Under the pieces are notes generated by a model that saw only the letters and a program-made list of their open reading frames with translations, was not told the origin of the DNA and made no database searches. Shown one piece after another: positions 22,701 through 36,200 of a stretch of 64,000 nt of DNA (position 1 is the first letter of the stretch; each line of letters starts with the position of its first letter). This stretch comes from Malurus cyaneus samueli. Its lineage: Eukaryota > Chordata > Aves > Passeriformes > Maluridae. The stretch covers positions 46,803,814-46,867,813 of the forward strand of contig CM019217.1 in NCBI GenBank assembly GCA_009741485.1, read 5' to 3'. Made by a program: the position numbers and the translations under genes.

Positions 22701-25700
22701 GACTGGAAAAAAACCTTTATACTGCTGAGGAAACTGAAAACTCTTTTTGGATAAAGTGTGGAGCCATGTTTCCCCTCTGTTTTCTGAGAAAGCACATGAG
22801 TCAAAGACTTTTCTGTTTGTGCCTCTAAGAATTATCTCAAGTCCTCTCCTTTTGTACAAGGCTGTCTCATGTATTTGTGAAGGATGTTTTCAATAAAGTA
22901 AAGAGGTGAAAATATCCATTAGTCCTGAATTAACCAAAATAATTAAAGGGGGAAAAAGACAGAATTCCCATGTCCTTTTTTTTTTTATTTTTTGTTGTAA
23001 ACAAACCAGTCCAGAATCATAATCATTCACCCTAAGCAGAGCATTTAAAAAACAAGAGTTTCAGCAGCATATCAATGGTCTTTATCTCTACCACTTCATT
23101 TTTCAGTCAGACTGGTGTCTCAAGATGAACAGCACAGCTTGTTTAAAACGCTGCATTTTTTCGTCACTGTTGAACCAACACTTCTGAAAGAGACCATGAA
23201 ATCTGTGGCTGGAGCTGTTACTTCTCCACGGGTGAGCTCTCTCTTGGTAGCCTAAAAACACAGATGATGAGCTCCAGGTGCATTAACTATGGTTTACTGA
23301 TGGAGTAATTTTTTTTTTATCTTACTCTTTTTCCACTGATAATCATACATGGGAACTGAAGTATAAGACAAAAGGACACAAGAAGAGACAGATACATTAT
23401 TGCAAACAATATCTGTATAGGACAAGAGTAAATCTAACCCGGTATCAGATATCCTGACCAAGAGACTTTAAGGTGGAAAAAACCTGACACTTAGCAAATC
23501 TCAATGAAGAAATGGAAAATGGAGGTGTGCACAGTTTGCGAAAACAGGAATGTTACAGCTTATTTAAAAACTGTATTACCCACATGAAGGAGAGATTTAA
23601 GGTTTCTGAGTGCAGTCATTGTCATAGTACTGAAGTGCTTCACTCTGTCACCCCACAGAGGTGTTTTTTTTTTTTTTGCCATAGGGTTTTTATGATACTT
23701 TTTGAGTGAAAAAAAGGAATAGGCGAACAAAACTCTTCTATATTCACCCAGTTGTGATACAGAGGTATAACATTGCACATCATCCTACTCTACTCACATC
23801 TCTATTACATGGAGCTCCACCTATGCTGGAACCACAAAACCACCTCTGAGTTGTTCTCTGTGTCACAGACAAATGGGGACAGACACGCAACCCTAGCACA
23901 AAGACCTCAGCACATTCCCTAAATGTACTAGCCTAGTGCTACTTATAAATCCATCAGATAATTTTCTTTTCTAGTGGTAGAAAATAATTTTAAAATTTTG
24001 TTGAAAATTAAAAAAATTAAATAATTTTTATTGAGGAAATAGAATCTCCAGGGTATCATACAAATTTAAAGAAAGGGAAAATATGTTGTTGAAATTTATC
24101 TTTACATTGCAAACAAATGTATTAACTTATTAGGTAAAATTCTGACCCTGTTGAAGCTTACAGAGGTTTTGTCTTTGATTTCAGTTGTGGAATTCATCCT
24201 GTGTATGGCTTTGTTCTGCACTTAGAAGAACAGTGAAATATGATCACATAATATGAATTATTAATTACAGTCAACAGAGTACTGTGATGCACACCCACAT
24301 GCATAATACTCATAGACACATCTCAACAGGTTTGGAGGATGGGTTCTGAAGAGAAAATGCCAAGACAGCAAACTATTATGAGAACACTTCTGAATTTTCT
24401 TTGTAAAAACAGTCCCAGTTTCATCCATTAGAACAGATTATAAGATTCCCTGATACCAATTTAGTCAGGAATACCAGAACAATAATTACAGCCCAGCTCA
24501 TCATAATCATACCTTGCTGTTCTCACTGACAATAAAGAATGTACATTATTCTAGCTCAGTGTAATAGTTACTCCTAGGGCTTCATTCACACTTTAATTTA
24601 CTTCTGAATGCTCATGTTTCTTTACTTTGAATTTGTGTCTCCCACCTCCCAGCTCAGAGTAAATAGCTATCATAGAGAAAGACCAGGAAAGATGGAATAA
24701 GTATTTGGAAGAGAAAGCCATTGGGAAACATTAGATAGACAATGTGTAACAAGCTTTGGATAACTTCTGAAATGATCAGAGGCCAAGAGGACATTAAAGC
24801 AAAATGTTATTATAGACGCTGGTTCTGTTCTTGCTCTTTCCCTGGCACACACTTAGGGCCATCATCAGAGACAGACCATGAGATGAGGTAGATGCTCTTG
24901 AGAAAGTATTTATAAAGTCATTCTTGCTACCTGCTGCTACTGCTCCAGTCCATTTTGCTGGACCAGTTAGACACACATTATCACTTTGACCATTATATTC
25001 TCTTAACTGAGGTTTTTTTTTATTATGAATTATGTCTCTTCACTGATCTAAACAATATTTTTTTATGTCAATACGCAAAATTTAACTGTCTGCTCCAACC
25101 TGAAGACTCCAAATGAAAATAAAATTACTGTCTATACCAATAATTTTCTAATTTTAAGAAGGGGAAAGATAACAGATCTAAAACACCTCCTTATTTTGGA
25201 GTTCCTACTTAACATGCACATCTTTTTGCATATTTATAAACATTTGGATTTTTGCATCTGGATCTTAGCTTTAGTTCGTGAAATGTAGTGATGAAAAAGA
25301 GCAAAGTTCTGAAATACTATGTGTGAACAGGCGTCCATTTTCAGAAGCTAAAAAAGGCAGGGAAGTTTTTTTTAAAGTAGAAGGCCTTTGTTATTCTGAA
25401 AATTTCTCTCACCATTGTAATGAAGAAAATATTTTTAAAATCCAGTTGCCTACAATGAGTATAATGATTTGATATTTTTTAATTTTTTTAATATTTCCAA
25501 AGGATTAATGGAAAATGTAAAATATTCTAATAATTCTGGTAGGAAAAACATCCAATATTTATATAAGAAAATAAGAATTCACAAGGCAACATCATGTAGA
25601 CCTCTTCTACTTCAGTATAGAGTTACTTGCACTGCAGCTTCTGATGTTCACAAAACTTCTGAAGAGGTATCTTCTTTGCTCAAAATATTGTATTTCCTGG

Positions 25701-25789
25701 AAAGTTAAATGAGGTGCAAATATACCATGTTTATTGCAAGCAATAAAATGAACCAAACCAGGAAAATATTCACAGCAAATCCGTGGTTG

Positions 25790-25810
25790 TGCTCTTCATA
25801 AAGAAGAGCA
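25790..25810. repeat. Inverted repeat, 8-bp arms, 5-nt loop
   Basis: TGCTCTTC (25790-25797) and GAAGAGCA (25803-25810) are exact reverse complements around ATAAA. Confidence 0.8.
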
Positions 25811-26350
25811 TGCTAAGTTGATTTTGCCAGATTCTTAAGGTATAGGGAACAAAACATTTACTGTCATAATCCTCTTCTTATCCTATAAAGATAGTTTTCT
25901 CTAAAAACACTACATCACTTTAATAAGAGAAAAATATTTTGCAACTCACCACTGGGATTATTTATTAACTTCCCTTTAATATCTTTGCTTCCTTATACCT
26001 ATATTCCAAATCCCTAACCACGTTTTTTTGTCATGATTTTTATTTTTCAAAGAATCATGTTTCTAAACCAGACACTACAATTTCTATGGTTTGCTCAGAG
26101 ATTGAGAGTAACAAATTTCAAAGTCTGAAACAAAGAAAGAAACAGAAGAGGAGTAAGATCCATTTGCTACAACACTGGAAACATGCAGCTTGTCAATACT
26201 AATATGTGCTATCATTAGAAATATATGCCTTGCTGAGTTGCACTTTCCCACTTCACAGCAGTAAAGCCTGACCTCAGAGGAACCACTTGATTCATATCAG
26301 GGATTTGGGGTTTTAAGACTTGCTTCTTTTAGCTGTTAAAGGATAATGTA

Positions 26351-26360
26351 NNNNNNNNNN
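26351..26360. other. Assembly gap (10 N)
   Basis: Ten ambiguous bases lie exactly at the edge of an A-rich tract, so the gap probably marks a region that was hard to sequence or assemble. The real length is unknown, and the adjacent low-complexity tract may be longer than shown. Confidence 1.
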
Positions 26361-26444
26361 AAAAAAAAAAAACCAAAAAAAAAAACCAAACAAAAAAAAC
26401 CCAAAAAAACCCAAAAAAACCCCAAAAAAACCCCAAACCAAACA
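26361..26444. repeat. A/C-rich tract with roughly 10-bp period
   Basis: The tract starts with A12. It continues as A-runs of 7-11 separated by CC, CCC or CCCC, with nearly regular 10-11-bp spacing in the middle (AAAAAAACCC units). It is adjacent to the assembly gap and is the longest A/C tract in the window together with 48359-48452. Confidence 0.95.
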
Positions 26445-29400
26445 ATTCCTCATTTTCTGGTGTTCTCTCAGGCATTTGCCTTGAATCCATAACCAATCTG
26501 ACCTACTGGTGTCTCTTCCCAGTTGCTGTAACATAACATGCAGAAGAACACAGGAGACCAGAATTTGTATTTCTAAACCAAAACATCCTAAATTTCCAAA
26601 GGAAATAGTTGAGTTCCTCACAGGCCTTTCACTGAAACACAGAATCATCAAAGCTGCCATTTGCAGCTCCAGAACACTTTTGTCATTTTTTTATTTGAGG
26701 TCCCCATGCTTCAGTATTGTACCAATGGAAACATGCAAGGTTGCTGATGCTGTGAAGGGTAAGTTCCATAGAGTAGGATCTCACAGCCAACCACTAGTAC
26801 TGTTATCCTTTCACTGCTTTACTCTTCCAAATTCAGGCATCCCACAGCCTCTTGCTCTTCAATCCAAGAATAAATTGCTGCTGCTTCACTCCATCTTACA
26901 CACTCTTCCATCTTAATTCATAAAACAGGTAGCAATAGTCACCCAACATTATTGTGTACTTAGTTTTATGAAACCTGTCCCTTTAGGTGTGTTTCTTCCA
27001 CACAATGTGTCAATGAACAGATATTCCATAGGAAATACAAGTGGTTTCTGCACAGATTGTGCCTTTCTACCTTCTGCAGTTGAGAATTAAGTTCTATCTG
27101 CCTGCACAAGGACAGTCATGTTCCTGTTATCATCCTGTGTTAGGCTTAGTTTTCAGACACTTAAAAAAATTGCACCAGATTTAGTTCTGCTGGGTTGTTT
27201 TATTAAACTAAGCCTCAAGAAGTTTTCATTTTGTTGCTAACAAATGCGTATTTCAATCAAGCTCCAGACAAAGCAGTCAGCAAATGCATTTATTATTAAA
27301 ACAAACTTCTTTAAAAATTCAAATCTTGACTTATTAAAAAAAATAATAAAGACTTTTATGTAGTTTAGTATGCAAGAGTTAGATTGCTTGACCTCTCTTT
27401 TAATGACTTAATTAGCTGTACTAAAGCCCAGCTGGGCCTCTGCTGACAACATAGCTAGATATTTCAATCAGGCAGTGTTATGGAGAATAAGTAATAAATG
27501 CTACCTTGTCGCCATACAGTCCCAAACCAGAGTGCATGCTGGTAATGCTAAATTTGATCAGTATGCCTCATATTTCAATTAGTCGTGGTCTGAATCACTA
27601 AAACTGTGTAATGTGTATGAATTCCTGATATCAGATACAGAGGCTACAGGCTCCCACAGTTAGAACCCATTGAGTTTGCTTTTATTAGCAGCCAATTAAT
27701 GGCCAAAATCTGCATTGCTTTTAAAATTTATAACCTCTATTCCAGCTGCATCCACGGCTCCTAGTATACTGTATACAATCAGATCCATATCACTGTCGCA
27801 AGTCAAACAGCTGCAAACTGTATTCTGTCTGCAGAACTGAAAAATCCTTCTATACAGAAGCTTTTTTTTTAACCTCTTAGAAGTTCTTTTCAAAGCCCAG
27901 CAGCACCAGTCGCTTTGCGACAATGAGCGATTTAATACAGAAAGAAAGAAATCTACACCAAGGTAACCTCTTGGGATGTGCTAGGTTTTCAAACGAATGA
28001 AACCCTATCACTTTGGCACAGCACAAGGGCAAGCAAAGCCACTTCTCCTGACCAAGGCTAAGAAAATATAAACATATAAAACCCGACCCTCATTGAAAAT
28101 TAACCCATTGAAGTCTAGAGGCTCATTAAAAAATCCTGCCAATGCAGAGATTAATATTTTAAAGTAACTTTCACAAATTAGTAACACTGGAAATTATAAT
28201 ATGGAGTCCAGTGATCCTTAAGAGATTACTGCAGAGAAAGAGGCTCATGCCTGCTTCCCCTCAAATGGTTTAATGAATACTTGAAGATTTCTAGACATTA
28301 TTTTTAGGAACAAGTTTCTATTTCTGTTACATGATATGGCAGGAAATTTTGATGTGATCCGATTCAGACATAAAGCGTAGTAACTTTATGCCCTGGTAAT
28401 GTCATGTCATAAAGCCATATGATAAAGGCATATCTGACATCTGAAATTATGCTATTATTTTTTAAAAGTAATTTACCATATGCAAAAATGTGCAGGCCTA
28501 GAACATTTTTGGACATATGATCTTTCAGTGTTATCTGAGACAAACACTGAATGTTTCTGTTCTTTCCCCTGTCTAAGTCACTGACAAGGAAAAGAGGGGA
28601 GAAGGAAACAAAAAGAGCCCAAGAAAAATGTTGTATAATTTGATGCTGAAAGTGAACAACAGAAAAAAAGTATTCACCTGCTTAAGTGGCTAAGGTTTTC
28701 TACATGGCAGTGTGAAATACTCTTCTCCAACAGTAACACACAGCAATAAAAATGTTGTGCTTGGATAATACAAACTGCTTTCATGGCAGTTTATAAGACA
28801 GTAAAACCCTATTTTACAAAATTCAAACACTAATAACCAGCATTCTTTCTAACTGCTTAAATACTGCAGTAAGTCTCCTAATGCCACTGTGAAATCATAA
28901 GCTAGTACTTCAAAGGTGTTCTATCTGTTACAAATTTAATCTTCACTGGTATGTCACAACTCATTTCATCCCAGAAGCTTTGAGATGCAACATAGTGGCA
29001 TTTTTGTTGTCCTAGGCAACCTGAACCAAATTGTTAAATACCTGTCTGATGCCCCCAAAATGATCGCAATAGTATTGGTTACAGGATTTACAACAATGGC
29101 TATCTTGAAAAATTACACTTATTCTGCTCCACTTAGTTAAGAAAGGAATCAACTTGTTTGATTCCTACCAATGCAGAAGAAACATGCTGGAAAATTCTTC
29201 TACAGAATTATTTTTTTTAATTCATATGGAATACATAAATCACATAGCAAATGTTTATTCTGTAGTTCACTTAACTGTGGAAACTTGGAGAGATTTGCAG
29301 AATGTACGAGACAATCAAAGGTATCACATTGGTGTAAAACTGGTGTAAAAAGGGCAAGAGTCACACTCTTAATGTGGGCATAATGGGGGATGGTTCTCCC

Positions 29401-29858
29401 TATATTATATGCATAATTACACATAAGCACATATGTGACACACATTCTTAGACAAGCAGCTTTTCGTTTTTCTCCTGAGAATGCATAACTCATATTTTTG
29501 GGTTACTAATTTCAAATTATAGTATAAAAAATAATAAAAGCAGGCAAATAAATTAAGTTAGTATTTCATGTGATTGGTTTAGTTATTTTACCCATCTGTT
29601 CATATTACAGTTTCCTGAAAATCTGGACAAAATAGGTAGCTGGATGACTTGAAAGAAGCTGTTTTATTTAAGACATGATGAAACAGTGCACAGACTGCTC
29701 CCATAATATGCAGAACCTCTTCTCATAGTGTACAGACACATGAGGAAGAATGTCCCTAGCAGACAGAGATTTTACTTAGAAATTTTCCACTTCAAACCTT
29801 AAAGACAGGTACTGCTTGCTGAAACAGACATGGAGAGCTGTCAAAAAGAAAATCTTGC
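26445..29858. other. Non-coding DNA; conserved-element-like part at 27390-27740
   Basis: A 135-codon plus-strand frame (26509-26916) has no recognisable domain and overlaps other frames. The stretch 27390-27740 has mixed, non-repetitive sequence with several homeodomain-type words (TAATTAGC, CAATTAGTC, CCAATTAATGG), typical of developmental conserved non-coding elements. A small CpG-containing hairpin GTCGC-TTT-GCGAC lies at 27909-27921. Confidence 0.5.
26700..26758 (+). other. Candidate exon (59 nt) with strong splice signals
   Basis: A long pyrimidine tract (CTTTTGTCATTTTTTTATTTGAG) ends at 26699. The donor GAAGG|GTAAGTT begins at 26759 and has the full GTAAGT core. Only one frame is open through the segment (peptide SPCFSIVPMETCKVADAVK). 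No homologous domain is recognised and no neighbouring exon is evident, so a decoy splice pair or a non-coding transcript exon is at least as likely. Confidence 0.2.
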
Positions 29859-29908
29859 CCCAAAGAAACCAAAGCAAAAAAACAAAACCTCCCCAAAACC
29901 AAAACAAT
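29859..29908. repeat. Short A/C-rich tract
   Basis: The stretch is A and C rich (CCCCAAAGAAACCAAAG…CCCCAAAACCAAAAC) with only a few G or T, and belongs to the same class as 26361-26444. Confidence 0.75.
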
Positions 29909-30680
29909 TCCACACATTAAGCGCAGGACTTCACCAAGTCTAGGTAGGATAAATATACATTTTTGAGACTACTTAGCTGTAACCATCAGGGATCCTTTTG
30001 ACTTCTGAATTTTTGCACATATTTTAGATAAAATCAGGGAGGAAAAAAAAAATCCAGCACTCAGGAACATCAAGTGGATTTGTGACTCTCTCTGGAGGAC
30101 TCTGGGCCCTTACAAACATATGAATGGATTATGCTGATTTTATACATATTTAATCATAGTAATCCACATTTTTTATGTATAATCTGGAATCCATATTACA
30201 AATGGAAGAACTTTATCCATATTATAACACTCACATGCTACACACAACAAAATATTTCATTTAGTAAATAAGTTAGATCAATAAATGTAAGGCGAAAAAA
30301 AAATTACTTAACAATTTTACAATTAAGATATTCTTTCCAAATTCCAGACAGAATGAACAAAAGAAAAATGGACTGAAAATTGGTTTTATGCTTATGTGTT
30401 GAGGAAAGCAAAATGCCATTGCTGATTTGCTTCCATTTTTTTGTCTCTGAAGTGCTATCTATGTATTTGATAAAATTCCACTCCTATTTCTAAACCTTTG
30501 AAATATATTTCACTACCCAGATTACCACACTCAGTTACATACATGTTTGGACCCTATTTATTAAGGTTGCTACATTCAAGGAATCAACAATTGCTGATTT
30601 TCTACTTGTCTTTATATAGTAAGGGAACTTCTAAACAGCTCATTACAGGTTGCACAATAATACATATGGTAGGAAAAAAA

Positions 30681-30702
30681 CACACACACACACACACACA
30701 CA
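30681..30702. repeat. (CA)11 microsatellite
   Basis: Eleven uninterrupted CA units lie directly after an A7 run. A further A/C-rich tract begins 16 bases downstream. Confidence 0.95.
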
Positions 30703-30717
30703 AACTCCAAATGAACG

Positions 30718-30764
30718 AAACAAAACAAACCCCAAAAAACCCCAAAACCACCATGAAAACAAAA
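30718..30764. repeat. A/C-rich tract
   Basis: The tract consists of runs of A separated by CCCC or CC (ACAAACCCCAAAAAACCCC) and lies just after the (CA)11 microsatellite. Confidence 0.85.
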
Positions 30765-31811
30765 GACTGAAATAAAGGGACTATGCATAAGAGTAAATAT
30801 AGGTAAAACACAGACGTTTGAGCCAATAGACACAGATGTGAAGATAAAATACAGATGTGCATAAAGATACAGCTGAAAACCTAAAAGCCAAATGCACTCT
30901 GCTGCCTTGACATACAAAGGGACTTGAGTGAGAGCAAGGAATCTCCACATGCTTTGTCATGGGTAATGCAAAAAAAAACTTTTATAAGCATAATATTGGA
31001 AAACCACTTTGACAACTAAAAATGGAGGAGGAGAAGGGAATGCTGACATAAAATATCTGTGATTCAAGAATTATCTGATGGGCAGTAGGTAGTATGCACA
31101 TTCATTAGGGATGTCCATGTGTGACTCACGCCTGGCTTGACTTTGTTCTGCCATTCATGAATTATGCAGTCATTTCTAACACAGGGAAATGAGAGTGAAT
31201 TATGCTGCCCACTGTCACATATTATCTGTCTGGATACACACACTTTAACACTCAGGTTTAAACGTGTTTGTGTGCTGCTGTGACCACCCTAAACATAAAC
31301 TCGCTCTGGGATTTTCATTCTCGTGTACGCTGTGTGTACACACACAAATGAGCTCACACACATGCAAGCAAACAAATGACACAGACAGATGCTTGAAAAT
31401 AAAAGACACACAAAAATATTGAGGAATAAGGAATCTCCTTGAAAATCCATAAATCTGGAAAAAACAATTCAGTTTAAATATTATTCATAAAAAGATAGTG
31501 GCAACTCCTTTAATGCAAAATTTTTCCTGACAGGTTATGACCATTAAAACTTTATTTTTCTACCACCAAAGATTAAAACCTTATAGATATTTTCTTTCTC
31601 CCTCCTTTTTTATCTTTAATGGTACCTTGTCTTTCCTCACACAGCCAAGGAGTACATTATTATGCCTGTTGTTATATCTGCTCTTACAAGTCTGACTCTA
31701 TTATCACTTTGCAAGTGACTTTTTAATTACTGTTACATCTAAGATGAGATTTGGAATTTAAAAACATGGACACATGGGGTTAGGCTGGTCTTTGATTATT
31801 AAAACCTTAAA
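30765..31811. other. Non-coding AT-rich DNA
   Basis: I see no gene. A 14-bp palindrome TGTGTGTACACACA lies at 31331-31344 in a CA-rich context. Nothing else in this stretch can be named. Confidence 0.5.
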
Positions 31812-31968
31812 GTTCATAGACTACAAGGGTCAGATGGGACCACAGAGATACTCAGAGGACTGCAGGGTCGGAATCTGCAGTTGCTGCTCAGACGAGATCC
31901 CATGGAGTCAGGGCACAATCCTCCTCGGGCAGTCAGGCAAGGCCCACAAATTCTGGGAAGGAACTTAA
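31812..31968 (-). mobile_element. Probable old CR1-type LINE 3' end
   Basis: The segment begins GTTCATAGACTACAAGGGTCAGATGGGACCAC. This matches the 5'-reading reverse complement of the 3' end found in many sauropsid CR1 copies ('tcatagactctaaggtcagaagggaccat…'). The element would thus lie on the minus strand with its 3' end at about 31812. The remaining approximately 120 bases are GC-richer than the flanks and consistent with CR1 3' sequence, but they are too diverged to align by eye. Confidence 0.5.
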
Positions 31969-33259
31969 AAATGGAAATTTCTCAGTCTGCATATCTTCTG
32001 ATAGGTTTTGTCCATTAAAATGCAATTTTAGTATGCATTATGGATAATTACTTTTTATTTGCCATACAATAGGGATTCTTGGTATTTAAATTATTCCCAG
32101 AATGTACAGAATAGTGCTTTTTGAAGTAATCCTTTGTAATAAAACAGAATGCATTTTGTCAGATAGCTGGGTTTTTATCTGTGCTGTAATAAAGGTGCTT
32201 AAAAATGTAGCCTCAGGCAACAGAAGCAGGATTTCAGTTCTTGAGGAAAACCAAAGTAAAATAAAAATTTTCCCACACTGCACAATCTAGTCATTAATTT
32301 TACTGGAGGCAGCCAGACATGCATGCCAATGTTTTCACTAAGTAAATGTGTGGTTTAACCATTATATTATGTACAACTGAAGTTAACTCCTACAAAATAT
32401 TTGATTTTTAATTTTGGGGTTTTATGTCAGATTGAAATAAATTATAATTTCATACCTCCTAAACCTATTATGATGAAGCTACTATACAGTGATAAATATG
32501 TTCCCTAATTTTGACAGACATGCAGTCAAATATATATAAATTCACATTACATTTTTCACCATTTATGCACGCTTAAGGAAACAGAAAATGCTTCTTATAG
32601 CAGTTTTTTGGATATTTTTAGAGGAAAGTATGTTTGACATGCTAGAAGTAAAACAGAACCATGTTCAAAATCCTGTATTTTTCCTCTAAGGAGCAATTAT
32701 CATAATATATGTGTGTATTTTGAATGAACAGCTAAAGAATAATAAAATACTTAGTAACAAAAAGTGCAGCTTATGCAAACACTTTCTAAAATGTGTACAT
32801 AAGCACATAGATCTAACAGTCTCCTAACTTCTATTACACATAGACATTCTGTTACGAAACAGAAATTTTTCAGGGGATGTCTTGCTTGGTATATGCTCTC
32901 TGACACCCTGAGTTCCCCAGCTGAAAAACCAGAAATAAGCAGAAATTCAAACTCTATGCAAATAACCAAAACTAGGAATCAATTTAACAACAAAGCATAA
33001 GGATTTGATAACTCTCTGGTATGCTATACATGAAAAGTTTTCTCTCCACTGAGGTCAAGAAAATATCAAAATAAAAATTGTAAGCATATAGCACAGATGC
33101 AATGTGTTTATCATTGATGCATACATAGTTAATAGATGTGCATTACCTCCATATAAATATTTCCTAAGCACCAAATATTTCATATTGAGAAAAATTCGAG
33201 ATAAATACAACATCTCATTATTATCCAGCACCTTCACTTACATCATAAATGAGGTGTGA

Positions 33260-33273
33260 CCAGCAGAAGGCAG
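33260..33273 (+). promoter_or_regulatory. CTCF-like motif
   Basis: CCAGCAGAAGGCAG differs at one position from the CTCF core CCASYAGRKGGCRS (A instead of G/T at the ninth base). It stands out in a very AT-rich neighbourhood. Occupancy cannot be judged from sequence. Confidence 0.3.
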
Positions 33274-36200
33274 TGTTACAATAAATATATATGCGACTGC
33301 TCATTTACAAGCTGGTTTGATATTGAGATTTAGAGTTTTCCTAACTTTTCACAATACATCTACTCTTTTCCCTAGGTAATTCATACCAAAACCATCTTCT
33401 CAATGTAAATAACTTTAGAGACATATTTAAAATACTTTGGAAACCATTTCTTTTGTACTACATTGCTTTTACTTTACCACTTAGCCTCCTTAACTTTTAT
33501 TACATTGCATCTTTAGCTTTATAAGTTCATCAGAGAATTGTGTTCACACTTACCATTTCAACACAGCATTATGCTGAGCTGTCCCCTCATGAAACAGGAC
33601 TCACACACTGTTGAAAAGATGGGCATTGCCTCCTCAGCAGTTTAGCTTACATAATTCAGTCCAAAAAAAAAAGCTTCTAACACCATTTCTTATTAACCTT
33701 TAGTGGTTTGCTCAACATCTGGTAGAACAGTATCTCGTTTACTCTTAGTGGAACTACTGTAGGTATAACAGAACATACCTTTAATTAAATCTCCATCAAA
33801 CGTTTAAGTAATAAAGACGTTTAGCATGTGTTAGTATACAAAATCTGTTGGATACCTCCCCAAGTTTACAAAATCCATGTTAAAGGAACCAGCATAGCAA
33901 AAAAAATGTTACAGCATGTGTTTGGATTTTTGTATTTCAAAGTCCTGACTACTTTATCTGAATTACAGATTTAGAGCTTTGTTATGTGTGATAGTTATGA
34001 TAATATGATCACTAAAGGCACGGAGACAGGGAGACTCAAATCCCTTTGAAAATCCCTTTCTCCATTTCCTACAGCTGCTGCTGGAGTTTAATATCTGATA
34101 GAATGATGAAAAAGAACAGGCCAAACTCCAGTTTTAATAAAAATTTTAACAGGTCTACATATAGTTATGAAAAATGTTATTTGCAATGCCAATCTTTAAT
34201 AAAATTTTCTTAAACCAAAGAAAATTCCCTATGGGGAATCTGTTATGAATGTGTTTTTCATATGTACTATTTAAGGCTGTTTAAAGGTTATGAAAGTGAC
34301 TGGTAAAATAAGTTCTATCACAGCACAACAAAATCCTATGTGCAGTCTCGTTTTTGCATTTAATCAAATAGGTAAGCAAGTCCTTCAATTTTCCATGTTT
34401 GCTCTAAAATAAGTATGCTCAGTTTGCATTCAAACTTTTCTCTGAGTGAACACTAATAATTCCTAGCTTGTACATTAGCTGCAAAGAGAGGTCAGCTTGG
34501 CTCAAATTTACCTCGCTGCTGAGAATGTATTGATTTTGAATCCTCCTTTCCACTGGAATCCTTGCAATTCACACACACCTTCTAATGCAATATCATCTGT
34601 CATAGTCGGTTTGGTGCATGCTTTAACAATATTTGAATAATTACACTGAAATAAAGCGGAAGTTAAAATACTGGCAGAATACAAATTCCAAATTTTGTGT
34701 GCTGGTTGATTTACTATGTGTCTTAAATTAGTGCACAGTGAAATGTGCTAACTGCCCTATATCCTTTTTTTCTTGAAGTAACACTATTGAACAGAAATTT
34801 CTACTTGCAATTTATGCCTCTTATTAAATGGCAATTTTTCTGGATGATAGTTTATATGCACTGCAATTTAAGTTACTATCAATATATTAATCATAATCAT
34901 ATTAATCTATACAATATTCAACACTACACATTCCCTCTACCAAATATATTGATTACTAGCAACAAATTATATTGCAAACATTTTAAACACAAGTCCTACC
35001 ATCATCACTAATGTTGATATTTAAGGCAACTGAAAAAATGCCTATATTTACTACATCAAATTTTTGCTCCTAAATCTTTACTCTTCTTTCTTAAAATGTC
35101 TATGATCATTTTAGAGCATGATATGCATACAATATTGACTTCCTTAAACAGATGGTAATTTGTGCAAAACAGTTTCTTTTACAAACAAATGCTAGTCATC
35201 ATATATCTATGGAACAGAGAATATGCAAGTAGCATAAAGAGATTAATTTTTCTAAATGTAGGCTAACTGAAGTAAGGAGGGAAGGGAAAATCACAAAAAA
35301 CACGTTCGTGAATTCAGTCTCCCCCACCTTAAAATTCTAACTGCAGGACTCCATTCACAGAAGTTGGTCTGTGCCCATCTGTCTGTGAGAACACATGTTT
35401 TCTTATAGATTGATGTGAAATGACTGGAGCCAACTTTGAACATTCTGGAATATTTTAAAGCTTTATCTAATCAATGGAAACAGAATTTCCAGGCCATGGA
35501 GATATAGTAAAAAATTCCACTACAATAAAAATGACTAGCAAATTAAAGAATAAATGATAATTAACATAATTAACTAATGTTATTTTAAATAATCTATAAT
35601 TTTTTGTGTAGTATCAACCTCCTTATTTTAAGTTTTTGGTGAGGTTCATATTTCCTGTGACCTTAAGCAGGGGATTTGGAAAATTTTGGAGGAATCAAGG
35701 TAACAAGAATGCTTAAAAGAATAATTTATTGCTGTGACCATTTTGTCCTCTGATTTCTGTTTTGGGATTATAGTGGATTATCTCTGTCTAAAACCTATTT
35801 TTCATATCCCTGTGGAAATCAATCGACAAGTTCACAAGCAGGAAAGCAAAATGAAGAGATCTAATCAATATTTAAATTCAAATTTTTACACTACTATGTC
35901 TTTGAACATTAATTTTATAAAACATTATGTGCCTCCTCAAACACAAAGCCTCCAGGTGAAATTCAAACTAGTTTGAAATAAAAGTATGTTATTAAAATGA
36001 AATAATTTAAGAAAAATTTCAGTACCTAGGCAGGTTACATTTTTAATGCTTTATTTCTGATGCCACTTTTTAAAAATTCCAATTATGATTCTTAAGAAAG
36101 ACATGCTTTTTGAAGAGAGGAGCAGCAATACTGTACATTTTTTTTAAGCAGTTAGACTTGCCAAAATTAAGTTACATTACCAGGAAAAAAAATCGAACTT

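Larger units (their letters stand above)
17082..26340. other. Non-coding AT-rich DNA with two GC-richer patches
   Basis: No gene can be supported. GC-richer patches at about 18060-18300 and 22140-22470 carry overlapping frames of up to 111 codons without domains. Homopolymers (T14 at 23664-23677, T-rich 22977-22992) and very AT-rich stretches (23980-24130, 25430-25600) make up much of the rest. One short exon-like segment (19726-19778) and two hairpins are listed separately. Confidence 0.55.

Noticed and set aside
26634..26660. ACACAGAATCATCAAAG resembling a CR1 terminus
   Set aside because: Match too short and the next bases diverge.
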